From Ktedonospora formicarum (GTDB taxonomy: Bacteria; Chloroflexota; Ktedonobacteria; Ktedonobacterales; Ktedonobacteraceae): 64,000 bases of DNA. Positions 9,185 to 18,718 of this stretch are shown in pieces. Position numbers and translations under genes: made by a program. The notes under the pieces were generated by a model. That model worked only from the letters and a program-made list of their open reading frames with translations. It did no database searches and had not been told where the DNA came from. The DNA lies in assembly GCF_016587355.1 (NCBI RefSeq), contig NZ_BNJF01000004.1:434001-498000 (forward strand), given 5' to 3'. How positions within the stretch are numbered: position 1 is the first letter of the stretch; each line of letters begins with the position of its first letter.

Positions 9185-11914
9185 ATGCGCGCCTATGCAG
9201 AGCGTATCAGAGAGGCACGACTCCAAAAAGGTCTGACACAAGAGCAACTGGCAGAAGCCATTGGGGCGAATGTTGGGACGGTCAGCCGTTGGGAAGCAGG
9301 GCGCACCATACCAACCGCATATTATCTTTCCCAACTGACACAGGTTCTAGGCATACAAGTGCATGATTTGGGTCTCAAGATGGAGCCAACAGAGTACGCT
9401 CCTGTCCGTTCTTTTGAGAAAGCGTTGCCTGTCCCTGTGCTGGATACGCAGCTTCCCTCGATGCCGTTGCTGATTGGACGAGAACACGAACAGGAGGCAC
9501 TCCTTCATGAACTCATAGCCCCCCTACACCCTACTCCCCTGGTTCTTTATGGCCTCCCAGGGATAGGGAAAACAGCACTGATGGCCTCATTAGCATGTGA
9601 CATGCACATCCTTGAACATTTTTCAGATGGGGTGCTCTGGGCCAGTTTAGGTTCTGCTCCTAATTATGTGAGCCTTTTTGCTCGCTGGGGGCTCTTGCTC
9701 AACATCGAGCTTCCTCCCCAACAGGAGATCTGGCCGCACATCATCAAGCAAGTCATTCGCCAGCGCCGCCTCCTGATGCTGCTCGATGATGCCAGAACCT
9801 CTTCCGATGTTCAGCTGCTTTCCCTTGTTGGTCCACAGGGAGCGATCATGGTCACCACTCGCCTCCCTACATTAGCCGCAACCCTCTCCTCACAGGCCCA
9901 TGCCGTGCGGGAGCTGAATCAGGAGCAAAGCTGGCAGTTGCTAGAGCAGATAGCGCCAATCATCGTGCATGACCATCACGCCTCCCTTGAGACCTTACGT
10001 GAGGCAATTGGTGGGCATCCTCTTGTCCTCACGCTTGTTGGACGATATCTGCAACAGCAAACGCAAAGTGGGCATCCACGGCGTCTCCTTGCTGCACTTG
10101 GGTATCTTCAGGAAGCATCCAACCGTTTGTGCCTTCCCATAGAGCTAGCGCAAACGTCCTGGTTCCCAGGTGGGAGAGTGTTTCAGGATCAGGTTGACCT
10201 CCTGGCACAGCCAGAGAACACGTCATCTCTGACGCTGGCCTCTCTCCTTGCAGAAATGGTCCATGCGCTTCCCCTGAGACAGCAAGAGGTACTCTTGACG
10301 CTCTCGCTGCTCCCAGCTCAACCACAATGCTTTTCTGAGGAAATGGCACTTGCCATTGGTGGCTGTGATGCTGCCACCCTTGATGCGCTTCTTGACAGTG
10401 GTTTACTCTCTGCGCACGAGTCATGCTATCAAATGCACCCTGTTATCCGCGATTATGCTGCCTGGTGTCTCTCTCAGAAAGACCATCTTCAGGCATTGGC
10501 CCTCGTACGTTTGTTTGCCTATGCGATCAGTGTCTTAGAGCACTGGGAACAGCAAATACTCATGAGGGAACCAGAGGAAGCGATGCTGCGCGCCGCGCTC
10601 GATCTGGCCTGGGCACACCAATATACACAAGAAGCGTTGCGTCTGACCCAGTTGCTTTCGGCGTTTTGGTTCCAGCACCATGCCTGGAAGGAAGCCGAAA
10701 CCTATTTTACCCAGGCACTTGCCATCGCCCGCCAGCAGATACATCATCCACACTACGCAATCTCCTGTTTGTTCGGGTTAGGACGATGTGCTCTGGCCCG
10801 CGAGAAGATCACCCAGGCGCGGGAATATTATCGAGAAGCGGTCGTGTATGCCAGGATGCCAGAAGCTGATGACGAGAGCCTGATTCTCGCCCTCTCCAAA
10901 GTGGCAGCCGTGGCCCTCCAGATGGCTGAAGAGCATCCACATATGCACTATGCCCAGGATGTGAAAACTTCGTGTGAAGAAGCCCTCTGGCTCCTGCATC
11001 ACCTCACGGCATCCGCCCCCAATGCTTTGCTCTCGTCGAGGATGCAAGCCCTCTTTCCTGTCCTCTATGAGATGCTCGGAACTGTCTCATTAGAAGCCGA
11101 GGGAACGCTTGCTGCGCTTAATGCCTACCACCAGGGGGTGGCGCTTGCGGAGCGCTTTCAGCGTCCAGAGGTCTTATGCTGGTTGCTGCTTCAGCAAGGA
11201 ACAGTGCTCCTCTATCGAGAAGAATGGTCCATGAGTGAGCAGACAATCAGGCGAGCACTGATGCTTGCACAGCAGGAACGGCTGGATGTGCTTCTCTTAC
11301 TAGCCTATGAGCGGCTCTTTGAGGTCCTGCTGCTCACGCAACGGTTCACCGAGGCACACCAACTGCTCACGCAATGGCAAGAGATGAGCGAGCAAGACCT
11401 CTCACCAACAGGAGCCCTGTGGCATGAGCGATTGATGCTCGTCTCCAATCCACGTCATACCTCGCTCTGGACAACATTAGCATGTGGCAGATTGTTGCTT
11501 GTGCAACACCACCTTGAAGCAGCCCATCAACACTATACACGAGCGCTCCACCAAGTGCCACCTCACTCAGAACCGGCAAAGCTACTCCGCCATCTGTGGC
11601 ATGATCTGGCTGTCATTGCCTTGCGTACCCACAATATTGCCAAAGCGCTTGAGTACATCGGGGAGTTACAGGGATTGGTGCCATCCTCTACGGAGGTGTT
11701 GTGGCAAGCCTATATTTTTTATCGGCGTGCGCAACTCCTTCTCCTGCTCGGAATGCCAGCCCAAGGATACGAAGATGCCCTGCGGGGTCAAGCGATCTTT
11801 CGCCAACGAAATCATCAGTTGGGGTTGCATGATGTAGATGCCTGGTTGGCTTCCACGAGCATACGTACAGAAGATCGGCTTCCTGTGGATCATGAATTGG
11901 AGCATCAGGCATGA
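9185..11914 (+). CDS. XRE-type regulator with NB-ARC ATPase and TPR repeats
   Basis: 909 residues. Residues 1-60 are an XRE helix-turn-helix (RIREARLQKGLTQEQLAEAI, VGTVSRWEAGRTIP). Residues ~95-330 are an NB-ARC/STAND ATPase with Walker A LYGLPGIGKTALM, Walker B LLMLLDDAR and a sensor-like MVTTRLPTL. The remainder is alpha-helical TPR-like repeats (AETYFTQALAIARQQ, AREYYREAVVYA, AHQHYTRALHQV). STAND regulators bind an inducer through the repeats and oligomerise on ATP binding; the ligand here is unknown. AGGAAGG lies ~11 nt upstream of the ATG. No obvious target operon adjoins it. Such regulators are abundant in Ktedonobacteria and Actinobacteria. Confidence 0.85.
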   Translation: MRAYAERIREARLQKGLTQEQLAEAIGANVGTVSRWEAGRTIPTAYYLSQLTQVLGIQVHDLGLKMEPTEYAPVRSFEKALPVPVLDTQLPSMPLLIGREHEQEALLHELIAPLHPTPLVLYGLPGIGKTALMASLACDMHILEHFSDGVLWASLGSAPNYVSLFARWGLLLNIELPPQQEIWPHIIKQVIRQRRLLMLLDDARTSSDVQLLSLVGPQGAIMVTTRLPTLAATLSSQAHAVRELNQEQSWQLLEQIAPIIVHDHHASLETLREAIGGHPLVLTLVGRYLQQQTQSGHPRRLLAALGYLQEASNRLCLPIELAQTSWFPGGRVFQDQVDLLAQPENTSSLTLASLLAEMVHALPLRQQEVLLTLSLLPAQPQCFSEEMALAIGGCDAATLDALLDSGLLSAHESCYQMHPVIRDYAAWCLSQKDHLQALALVRLFAYAISVLEHWEQQILMREPEEAMLRAALDLAWAHQYTQEALRLTQLLSAFWFQHHAWKEAETYFTQALAIARQQIHHPHYAISCLFGLGRCALAREKITQAREYYREAVVYARMPEADDESLILALSKVAAVALQMAEEHPHMHYAQDVKTSCEEALWLLHHLTASAPNALLSSRMQALFPVLYEMLGTVSLEAEGTLAALNAYHQGVALAERFQRPEVLCWLLLQQGTVLLYREEWSMSEQTIRRALMLAQQERLDVLLLLAYERLFEVLLLTQRFTEAHQLLTQWQEMSEQDLSPTGALWHERLMLVSNPRHTSLWTTLACGRLLLVQHHLEAAHQHYTRALHQVPPHSEPAKLLRHLWHDLAVIALRTHNIAKALEYIGELQGLVPSSTEVLWQAYIFYRRAQLLLLLGMPAQGYEDALRGQAIFRQRNHQLGLHDVDAWLASTSIRTEDRLPVDHELEHQA

Positions 11915-12098
11915 GCGAAGCAAGATGAGATCGCTTGTTGCGTCCGACCGCTCATCGTTTTCAGGCATCTCTGCGTCGTGCAACACCCCCCTACGCAATT
12001 CGAAGATCTTGAGAGCCACATAACCCATTGACAGCGATTTCAATTATAACATTCTTCTCTCTCATAAGAGGAGGTGTGGAGAAGCATTGCAGAGCCAG

Positions 12099-12515
12099 TT
12101 AGGCGTTCCTGAGAGAGACCACATGCCAGTGGTCTATCCCATCATGATACATGTAGGTTCTCTCTTGTATGAGTAAGCACCATGTGGCTCGTTTCCTCCT
12201 CAAAGTGGAAAGGAAGAAAGCAACAAGGTGGTAGCAGAAGTAGTACAAAACCCAAACCCAGGCCAGCACCGTATCCTCATCTTCATCCTCATCTTCCCAG
12301 GCCCCTAGACCGAGCAGGTCCAATTCATCTCCAGGATCGCCAACCCTTGCCCACCGTGCAATCTCACAGAGTTCCCCGGTGTCGATCGTGACATGCCCGC
12401 AAATGTACACATGGCAACGTTCATGAAATTGTCCTTCAAACGCCTCTATCGCGCTTCGGATGGCCTGCGCCGATAACGGCAATCGCAGGCGAACTTGTTC
12501 CCTTCTGGTTTCCAT
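12099..12515 (-). CDS. Unknown third gene of the SOS mutagenesis operon
   Basis: 138 residues starting at ATG 12515 with a strong ribosome site (AGAGGAAGAGGG), 20 bp after the umuC stop. The first ~95 residues look structured (RLRLPLSAQAIRSAIEAFEG, HVYICGHVTIDTGELCEIAR, DPGDELDLLGLGAWED). An acidic run EDEDEDED follows, then a hydrophobic stretch (VLAWVWVLYYFCYHLVAFFL) and a basic tail, so a membrane segment is possible or the tail is frameshifted. It is not YolD, ImuA or another companion that I recognise. Position makes it LexA-regulated with umuDC. Confidence 0.6.
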   Translation of the reverse strand: METRREQVRLRLPLSAQAIRSAIEAFEGQFHERCHVYICGHVTIDTGELCEIARWARVGDPGDELDLLGLGAWEDEDEDEDTVLAWVWVLYYFCYHLVAFFLSTLRRKRATWCLLIQERTYMYHDGIDHWHVVSLRNA

Positions 12516-12535
12516 CAGCCCTCTTCCTCTTTGTG

Positions 12536-13822
12536 CTACGAGACGGTCAAGATCTCGCTCCAACGGGTGGTGTAGCGTTGAGAGCGCCTCAGTTGTCGCA
12601 TGGACCAGGGCCGCTTCATGCCTTGGGTGCCAAAGCACAGCGTATTGCGACCCCAGGTCTCATTGATCTCATCCACCACACGCATCAATCGTTCCTGCAT
12701 CGTATATCGTTCCTGCGAAAAGAGGCCAAACAGATCGGTCTGAATGACTTCCTGGGTCTGAAATGCGGATAAAAAGACACCAGCCTTCTTATAAGCGTAG
12801 CCAGGGACATAGATCGTGTGCAACAACGCCACTGCCAGATCCAGAATATCAGGAGTAAAGGCGCTGGCAGCAGGCAAGGCTGCCGTGGCGTTTCTGGCAT
12901 ACTGCGGAACCCGTCGATCAAAGGGATTAGTATGAATAAACACACTCACCTGCATCGCTCGTGACCCTTGACGCCGTACTTTTTCGACAGCGCTTGTCGC
13001 ATAGGTTGCTATCGCTTCTTCCAGCTCTCGAAGATCTTCAATGGTGCGTCCAAAGGTAAGGGAGACCATGATGCCCTGCCGAGGCTTCTTCCTGGTTTCC
13101 AGAGGCAGACAACTGACCCCTTGCAATTCGAGCACCGCTCGTTGAGCGGCCACATTCAAATAATGGCGTATCCAGGCATGGTCAGACTGCTTCAAGGCAC
13201 GTGCAGAGACAATGCCAGCAGGACGCAACTTCTCGGCTGACCGCTTCCCAATGCCCCACACATCCTCGACGGCAATGCCTGCGAGCCAGGCATCCACCTC
13301 CTTCTCAGGCCAGGCAAAGAGATTGAGCACCCCTTGAAAAACCTGATGCCGTTTGACCAACTCACATGCCACCTTGCTCAAGACCTTGGTTGAGGCAATG
13401 CCCACTGAGACGGGAATACCCGTCTCTTGCAACACACGACGGCGGATCTCCTGCCCATAGGTCTCCAGTTTCTCAGCAGGGACATGGCTCAGATCGAGCC
13501 ATGCCTCATCAATTGAATAGACTTCTAACGTTGAGGTGAACCGTGACAAGACCGTCATGACCCGGTCAGAGAGGTCTTGATAAAGCGCATAGTTGGAGGA
13601 GAAAACTGCTATGTGATGCTGTTCGACGAGGCGCTGGCACTGAAAAAGGGGCATGCCCATGGCAATGCCTAACGCTTTGGCTTCATTGCTCCGTGCGACG
13701 ACGCATGAGTCATTATTGGACAGGACGATGACTGGATGCTGACGAATCTCCGCCATGAAGACCCGCTCACAGGAAACATAAAAATTATTGCAATCGACCA
13801 GGGCAAAGATTTGTTGTTTCAT
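12536..13822 (-). CDS. umuC: Y-family DNA polymerase V catalytic subunit
   Basis: 428 residues from ATG 13822; umuD ends at 13819, an ATGA overlap typical of translational coupling. The palm domain shows FALVDCNNFYVSCERVF (metal-binding Asp), NNDSCVVARSNEAKALGI and YSIDEAWLDL (the catalytic Asp-Glu pair). A helix-hairpin-helix follows (VWGIGKRSAEKLRPAGI), then little-finger sequence up to TDLFGLFSQERYTMQERLM. It performs error-prone lesion bypass when activated by processed UmuD and RecA filaments. Length is normal for UmuC. The operon is preceded by a LexA box. Confidence 0.93.
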   Translation of the reverse strand: MKQQIFALVDCNNFYVSCERVFMAEIRQHPVIVLSNNDSCVVARSNEAKALGIAMGMPLFQCQRLVEQHHIAVFSSNYALYQDLSDRVMTVLSRFTSTLEVYSIDEAWLDLSHVPAEKLETYGQEIRRRVLQETGIPVSVGIASTKVLSKVACELVKRHQVFQGVLNLFAWPEKEVDAWLAGIAVEDVWGIGKRSAEKLRPAGIVSARALKQSDHAWIRHYLNVAAQRAVLELQGVSCLPLETRKKPRQGIMVSLTFGRTIEDLRELEEAIATYATSAVEKVRRQGSRAMQVSVFIHTNPFDRRVPQYARNATAALPAASAFTPDILDLAVALLHTIYVPGYAYKKAGVFLSAFQTQEVIQTDLFGLFSQERYTMQERLMRVVDEINETWGRNTLCFGTQGMKRPWSMRQLRRSQRYTTRWSEILTVS

Positions 13823-14259
13823 GGCTCCTCTCGTCGTCCCCATCTTTGGAGCCGGGCACGCAAAGAACTTCCAGGGCGTAAGCTCCTTACCACATAGGTC
13901 ACCACGCCCCAGACCTCAAAGGTCGCCTGTGGCATAATGGGCAGCGGAGGAAAGCGGGGGTGAGCGGAGTATAGGATTACCGCTCCGTCCTCTCGTTGAG
14001 TGTAGCGCTTGACCAGAAACCCATCATTGACCAGGGCAATAATGATACTCTCGTTCTGTGCCTCAAGCGCACGGTCTACCACCACGAGATCACCATCAGC
14101 AATTCCGGCTCCCTGCATCGAATCACCCCAGACAACCATATAAAAAGTAGCTTCCCGATGGTCTTGTAACAGCTCAGAAATATCGAGTGCTCGCTCACGC
14201 CATCCTTCGGCGGGCGAGGGGAAGCCACCTCCGACTTCCCCGATAAATGGACACCCCAT
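13819..14259 (-). CDS. umuD: UmuD-like SOS protein, S24 self-cleaving peptidase
   Basis: 146 residues from ATG 14259, with GGAGG ~10 nt upstream; an ATG 9 nt earlier sits too close to the same site. Catalytic serine lies in WGDSMQGAGIADGDLVVVD and catalytic lysine in DGFLVKRYT, the Ser/Lys dyad of LexA/UmuD peptidases. The segment GGGFPSPAEGW aligns with the E. coli cleavage region (CGFPSPAAD), so the scissile bond would be Gly-Gly rather than the usual Cys-Gly or Ala-Gly. There is no LexA-type DNA-binding domain. First gene of the umuD-umuC-unknown operon. Confidence 0.88.
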   Translation of the reverse strand: MGCPFIGEVGGGFPSPAEGWRERALDISELLQDHREATFYMVVWGDSMQGAGIADGDLVVVDRALEAQNESIIIALVNDGFLVKRYTQREDGAVILYSAHPRFPPLPIMPQATFEVWGVVTYVVRSLRPGSSLRARLQRWGRREEP

Positions 14260-14362
14260 GACACACATTCCTCCTCAAAGAGAGTTGGCACGTCCTCTCA
14301 GTAGCTTTGTCTTCTCGCTTCACGGTTGAGTCGTCGTTTGCTGGTATGACTCAATCACAAAT

Positions 14363-14376
14363 CGAACCTTTGTTCT
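14363..14376 (-). promoter_or_regulatory. LexA (SOS) box of the umuDC operon
   Basis: CGAACCTTTGTTCT matches the Bacillus/Chloroflexota-type SOS box CGAAC-N4-GTTCG at 9 of 10 conserved positions. It lies ~105 bp upstream of umuD, in the correct position to overlap its promoter. This indicates LexA repression and damage induction of the three-gene operon. Confidence 0.8.
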
Positions 14377-15186
14377 ATTCTCTATGATAGCGAGTATACC
14401 CAACACATAAGCAAGCTATCAATGTTCTCTCATGCCCTCCTGCCGCTCAACCAGCCCTTCCACAGATATCGTCTCTTCTCTCTGCATCATCTGCGCTCGA
14501 TGCCTCCCACCCAAACTGGTTCATGCTTTTCCATATGGCAAAGAAACAATCAGTGACCACGGCCTCTATGGATCATCAGGATAGGAAAGATAAGACGCAT
14601 TTTCTTTTATAAGCAAACATCCAGGTAAAATACCAACTGTTGGTAATTTCAAGTATTTATATAATTTAGGAGATATTGTTGATGCCATTGCATGTAGATA
14701 GCAAGGGTAGCTCCCAAACTGGCTGTTTGAAATGACCTGGAGAAAATATTGGTTACAGAAATGGGAGAAATCTAATCCAATTTTGCCTTAAATCGTTTCT
14801 TTCTTCTCTTAAGAAAAAGTCATGTTCCCCGCAAGCAAGGAACTTTAAAGAAGGAAACCATTCCTGCCTTTAGATAATTTGTTCGAGGCTATTTTCTCTG
14901 TTCTCGCGGCACAAATAATATTTGAGATCTACAAGGCATGTGGCTCTCAAAAGGATGAGCTCTCTCCTTTGCTCTTGTCTCTTCAAGTAGTGATAGTAGT
15001 AAAGTAGGCAATTCTTCTGGCTCCGCTCACATGAGGTACGACCCTGACCCTTCAGATAGAGGTGCTCATGAATTATTCTTTTCAAACAAAAATTTAGCTG
15101 TTGCTTTGAACTTTCCCAATTCGGTGATGAAGAAGTTTGTATGCACATACCAGTGAAGCCCAGTCTTTATACTCATTTTTGGTACG
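14377..15186. other. Gene-free stretch between umuDC and the P1B ATPase
   Basis: About 800 bp, A/T-rich between 14570 and 14900. It contains a small dyad TACCAA-CTG-TTGGTA at 14631-14645. An open minus-strand frame at 14870-15148 (92 codons) has no ribosome site and unlikely composition, and I do not call it. The right end carries the four-box promoter described separately. Confidence 0.5.
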
Positions 15187-15252
15187 ATGTATGCTCTCTG
15201 TGAGACCTTCCTTCACTATTGAGATCCTCTTGTGAGACAGATCTGGTAAATT
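15187..15252 (+). promoter_or_regulatory. Four-box TTGTGA promoter, site A (P1B ATPase)
   Basis: Hexamers at 15187 (ATGTAT, weak), 15198 (CTGTGA), 15219 (TTGAGA) and 15230 (TTGTGA), i.e. offsets 0, 11, 32, 43. An exact 11-nt gap leads to a -10 element TAAATT at 15247-15252. Expected transcription start is near 15259, 38 nt before the ATG chosen for the ATPase. The same spacing recurs at six other places in the window. Confidence 0.7.
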
Positions 15253-15296
15253 TCAAGGTAAATGAATTACAAAACCTTCCTGAAAGTCGGGCGGTC

Positions 15297-17489
15297 ATGG
15301 CAAAGCACAAACACAATGACACAAGAATACACTCTTCATCCATACCTCACTTCATAAAAAAGGTTTCAATAGCCCCTTTTTCAGATGAATTTGAGACTTC
15401 CTGGATTAAACTCATATTGCAAGCTGCCCAACGCTATCCACTTCCAGTCGGGGCCGCCATATTGATGGTCATCAGTCTTCTCTTCTGGCTCATTGGGCAT
15501 GTATCTCTTGCCAACTGGGGCTTCCTGCTGGTGATACTTGCTGGTGCTCTGCGGCTGTTCTGGCAAACCATTCGGCACGTGCTACACAAAGAATTTAGTG
15601 TCGATGTGATTGCCCTACTGGCAATCATAGGATCCTTCCTCCTGGGGCAGTATCTCGCAGGCGCGGTGATTGTGCTGATGTTTTCAGGTGGTGAAGCACT
15701 CGAAGCTTTTGCCGTGAGGCGTGCACGTGCTTCGCTTGCTGCCCTGGCACAACGTGTTCCGCAAACCGCTCATATCTGGCAAGGGGAAGAACTGGTCAGT
15801 ATTCCGGCTGACCAGGTAGAGGTAGGCATGGAGGTGGTCCTCAAGCCTGGGGAATTGGCCCCGGTCGATGGCGTTGTGACCGCCGGAACCTCTAGTATGA
15901 GCGAAGCGGATTTGACAGGTGAACCATTCCCTGTGCGGAAAGCCCCTGGCATGCTCGTGCTCTCGGGTAGTGTCAACCTGGATACGATCCTAGAGATTCG
16001 TGCGCAGAAGCGCAGCACCGAGAGTAAATATGCACAGATTGTCCATCTCGTCGAGGAAGCGCAGCACCAAAAGGCACCAATTCATCGCCTGGCCGACCGC
16101 TACAGCATCGGGTTTACTGCTCTGGCTATTGGCCTGGCAGGTCTGGCATGGGTGTTCTCTGGTGATGCCCTTTATGCGTTGGCTGTACTCGTTGTGGCAA
16201 CACCGTGCCCGCTTATCCTGGCAACGCCGATTGCTATCATGTCTGGGATTGACCGGGCGGCTCGAAACGGCATTATTACCAAAAGCGGTGCCTCCATTGA
16301 GCAACTGGGAGAGGTTGATATTGCGGTCTTTGACAAGACAGGAACCTTGACATTGGGTATGCCCAAAGTCACCGCTATTGTACGTGTGCAACCCGAGACC
16401 CAATACACCGAAGCTCTGGAAAAGACCACGTCGACGCGATGCGCTCAGCATGCCCTCTATGACGAGGAAACCCTGCTGCGCCTAGCCGCCTCGATTGAGC
16501 AGCTTTCCACGCATATCCTGGCGCGCGCTGTTGTGGAGCTGGCTCAGGAACGAGGGATACCGCTCTGTGAGGCAGATGGCTTTGAGGAAATCTTTGGGAA
16601 AGGCGTACGCGGATGGGTGCCGCTTCACAGGCAAGAAGAACAGGGTACACAAGGTAAAGGAGGACAAAAACACGAGAAGATCGAGGTAGCGGTGGGTAAT
16701 CGCACCTTTATGAAGTACCTGAGCATTGCGATCCCGCCATCCTTCCTGGAAGAGCGCCAGCGACGTGTCAATAGTGGACAAATTTGTAGTTTTCTCGCCA
16801 TCAGCAAGCAGATCGAGGGTTTGCTCGTGCTGGAAGATGTGCCTCGCCCTGAAATCTCGCGCCTCTCTGCCGATTTGCATACGGCTGGTGTCAAGGAAAC
16901 CATTTTACTGACGGGTGATAACGAGGTGGTGGCCCAGAAGATTGGTAAGCTTGCTCACGTGGACCGTGTGGTCGCGCGCTGCTTGCCTGAGGACAAAGTG
17001 CGTATCATTGAAGAGCTGGTTGCACAAAAACACGGCGTCTTGATGGTGGGTGATGGGATTAACGATGCTCCAGCATTAGCGACGGCAACGGTCGGCATGG
17101 CGCTTGGCACACAGGGTTTAACCGCCGCAGCTACTACAGCTGACACAGTCCTCCTCTCAACGGATATTCTTCGCGTCGCGCGCGCCGTGCGTCTGGGGCG
17201 CTGGGTCATGCATGTTGCGCGTCAAGGCATCTGGGTTGGGATGGGGCTCTCCGTCATTGCCATGTTCATTGCTGCATTCGGTTTTATCCCACCGACAGTG
17301 GGAGCGCTTTTACAGGAAGCCATTGATGCGGTTGTCATTCTGAATGCACTGCGAGCAGGAAGGGGGTCTTTGGAAGGAAGAGCCATCCAACCGACTACAC
17401 CTTCCGAGGACCAGAAGAATGCATCCTTCGAACAGCCACAAACTCGTGTCGCTCACTCGCACCTATCTCTGGAAGAAGGGCACCAGTGA
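15297..17489 (+). CDS. Heavy-metal-type P1B ATPase without HMA domain
   Basis: 730 residues from ATG 15297. A TTG 78 nt upstream in frame is rejected because it falls inside the promoter boxes; the SD is weak. Landmarks: membrane-metal motif ATPCPLILATPIA (a TPC variant of CPC), actuator loop TGEPFPV, phosphorylation site DKTGTLT, hinge GDGINDAPAL. There is no N-terminal CxxC metal-binding domain; instead both termini are histidine-bearing (MAKHKHNDTRIH, VAHSHLSLEEGHQ). The family HP motif (usually SEHPLA) reads STHILARAVV, lacking the proline. It should export a soft or transition metal at the membrane, ion unknown. A USP gene and a P2 ATPase follow in the same direction. Confidence 0.85.
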   Translation: MAKHKHNDTRIHSSSIPHFIKKVSIAPFSDEFETSWIKLILQAAQRYPLPVGAAILMVISLLFWLIGHVSLANWGFLLVILAGALRLFWQTIRHVLHKEFSVDVIALLAIIGSFLLGQYLAGAVIVLMFSGGEALEAFAVRRARASLAALAQRVPQTAHIWQGEELVSIPADQVEVGMEVVLKPGELAPVDGVVTAGTSSMSEADLTGEPFPVRKAPGMLVLSGSVNLDTILEIRAQKRSTESKYAQIVHLVEEAQHQKAPIHRLADRYSIGFTALAIGLAGLAWVFSGDALYALAVLVVATPCPLILATPIAIMSGIDRAARNGIITKSGASIEQLGEVDIAVFDKTGTLTLGMPKVTAIVRVQPETQYTEALEKTTSTRCAQHALYDEETLLRLAASIEQLSTHILARAVVELAQERGIPLCEADGFEEIFGKGVRGWVPLHRQEEQGTQGKGGQKHEKIEVAVGNRTFMKYLSIAIPPSFLEERQRRVNSGQICSFLAISKQIEGLLVLEDVPRPEISRLSADLHTAGVKETILLTGDNEVVAQKIGKLAHVDRVVARCLPEDKVRIIEELVAQKHGVLMVGDGINDAPALATATVGMALGTQGLTAAATTADTVLLSTDILRVARAVRLGRWVMHVARQGIWVGMGLSVIAMFIAAFGFIPPTVGALLQEAIDAVVILNALRAGRGSLEGRAIQPTTPSEDQKNASFEQPQTRVAHSHLSLEEGHQ

Positions 17490-17650
17490 ATGGTACGTAT
17501 AGGGAAAGCATGATTCATTTTTCACATGTGAATGCGATATACCAAACTTCTTTGCCGGGAACACCAAATCGAGCAACTCTCCAGGCTGTTTTTGAAGAAG
17601 GCGATATTTTGTGAGAAGGGCCACTATGTGCTTGAGAAAGGAACATTCTT

Positions 17651-18637
17651 ATGTTTCACCGTCTTCTCGTTCCACTAGATGAATCAGAACAATCGGAACA
17701 GGCGTTACCTGTGGCGGCTCGTCTGGCTCACGTTTGGGGAGGAGATATGCTCCTTCTTGAGGTGGTTCCCATGCCAATTGAATTTGGGCCTTTTTGGGGT
17801 GACCCACCACCACTTGTCCAGCAGGCTATGCGCACAGATAAGGCTCAGGCAAACACCTACCTCTCGCGTATCATACACTCGGAACCCATTGCTAGTGTAA
17901 GAACGGAAACGAAAACCGTCTTTGGGCAACCAGCCTCGATGATTCTCACAACAATACAAGAGCAACACATTGATCTGCTAGTGATGACTAGTCACGGACG
18001 CAGTGGTCTCTCCCGTTGGGTACTAGGTAGTGTCGCCGAGAAGGTGGCTCGTCAAGCTCCCATCCCTGTGCTTGTATTGCACGCTTACACGGTACTGCAA
18101 AGACCCAATACGAGCGACCATTCACTACGCGCGCTGATCGCACTCGATGGTTCGCCTGCTGCAGAAGCAGCAATCGCTCCTGCGACACAAGTGATACGAG
18201 CGCTAGCTTCTCCAGAGCAGGCGCACCTCCATCTGCTGCATGTTCTCCCAATGGCATCTGCTCGAAACAGGTCAGCACGCCAGGAACAAAAGGCAGGGGC
18301 ATATCTACAGCAAGTAAGCGAGCGACTTCAATATGAGCAGAGCAAAGAGCCCATCCTTAACGTGTCATGGTCCCTGACCTTTGGGCAAGACGTGGCGGAA
18401 ACCCTGCTGAAAACGGCTGAAGAAGGAATACAGCGAGAGAAGAGTCGCCCCGTTCCAGCCTATGACTTGCTCGCACTCACGACCCATGGGTGGGGTGGCT
18501 TCCCTCCTTGGGGGCTCGGGAGTATTTCAGAGCGTCTGCTACGAACCAGAAGCACGTGTCCGTTACTTTTGGTCCGCTCACCTGAGATGAGTTCACCAAT
18601 ACACCTCTATCCCTCCTCTCACCAACCATCCTTATAA
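17651..18637 (+). CDS. Universal stress protein, tandem USP domains
   Basis: 328 residues: USP domain 1 begins FHRLLVPLDESEQSEQALPV and ends with the ATP-loop HGRSGLSRWVLGSVAEKVAR; domain 2 begins ALIALDGSPAAEAAI and ends HGWGGFPPWGLGSISERLLR. Both keep the G-x2-G-x9-G-S nucleotide-binding pattern. USPs bind ATP and support survival in stress or growth arrest. AAAGGAA lies ~9 nt before the ATG. It lies 161 bp after the P1B ATPase and 81 bp before the P2 ATPase, and no four-box promoter was found directly upstream, so co-transcription from site A is likely. Confidence 0.88.
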   Translation: MFHRLLVPLDESEQSEQALPVAARLAHVWGGDMLLLEVVPMPIEFGPFWGDPPPLVQQAMRTDKAQANTYLSRIIHSEPIASVRTETKTVFGQPASMILTTIQEQHIDLLVMTSHGRSGLSRWVLGSVAEKVARQAPIPVLVLHAYTVLQRPNTSDHSLRALIALDGSPAAEAAIAPATQVIRALASPEQAHLHLLHVLPMASARNRSARQEQKAGAYLQQVSERLQYEQSKEPILNVSWSLTFGQDVAETLLKTAEEGIQREKSRPVPAYDLLALTTHGWGGFPPWGLGSISERLLRTRSTCPLLLVRSPEMSSPIHLYPSSHQPSL

Positions 18638-18718
18638 GAAGCAGGAAGCATTTGTCGCTCAGCGATAACCTTTCGAAGAGGAGGAATGTCCTATAAGCGT
18701 ATCATACAAGGAGGCAGG

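Noticed and set aside
14870..15148. 92-codon minus-strand frame in the umuD-ATPase gap
   Set aside because: No ribosome site, improbable composition, no recognisable motif.
17484..17548. Candidate four-box site before the USP at 17651
   Set aside because: CAGTGA at 17484 and ATGTGA at 17526 are 42 apart, not 43; the other boxes are poor and no TA-type -10 stands at N11.
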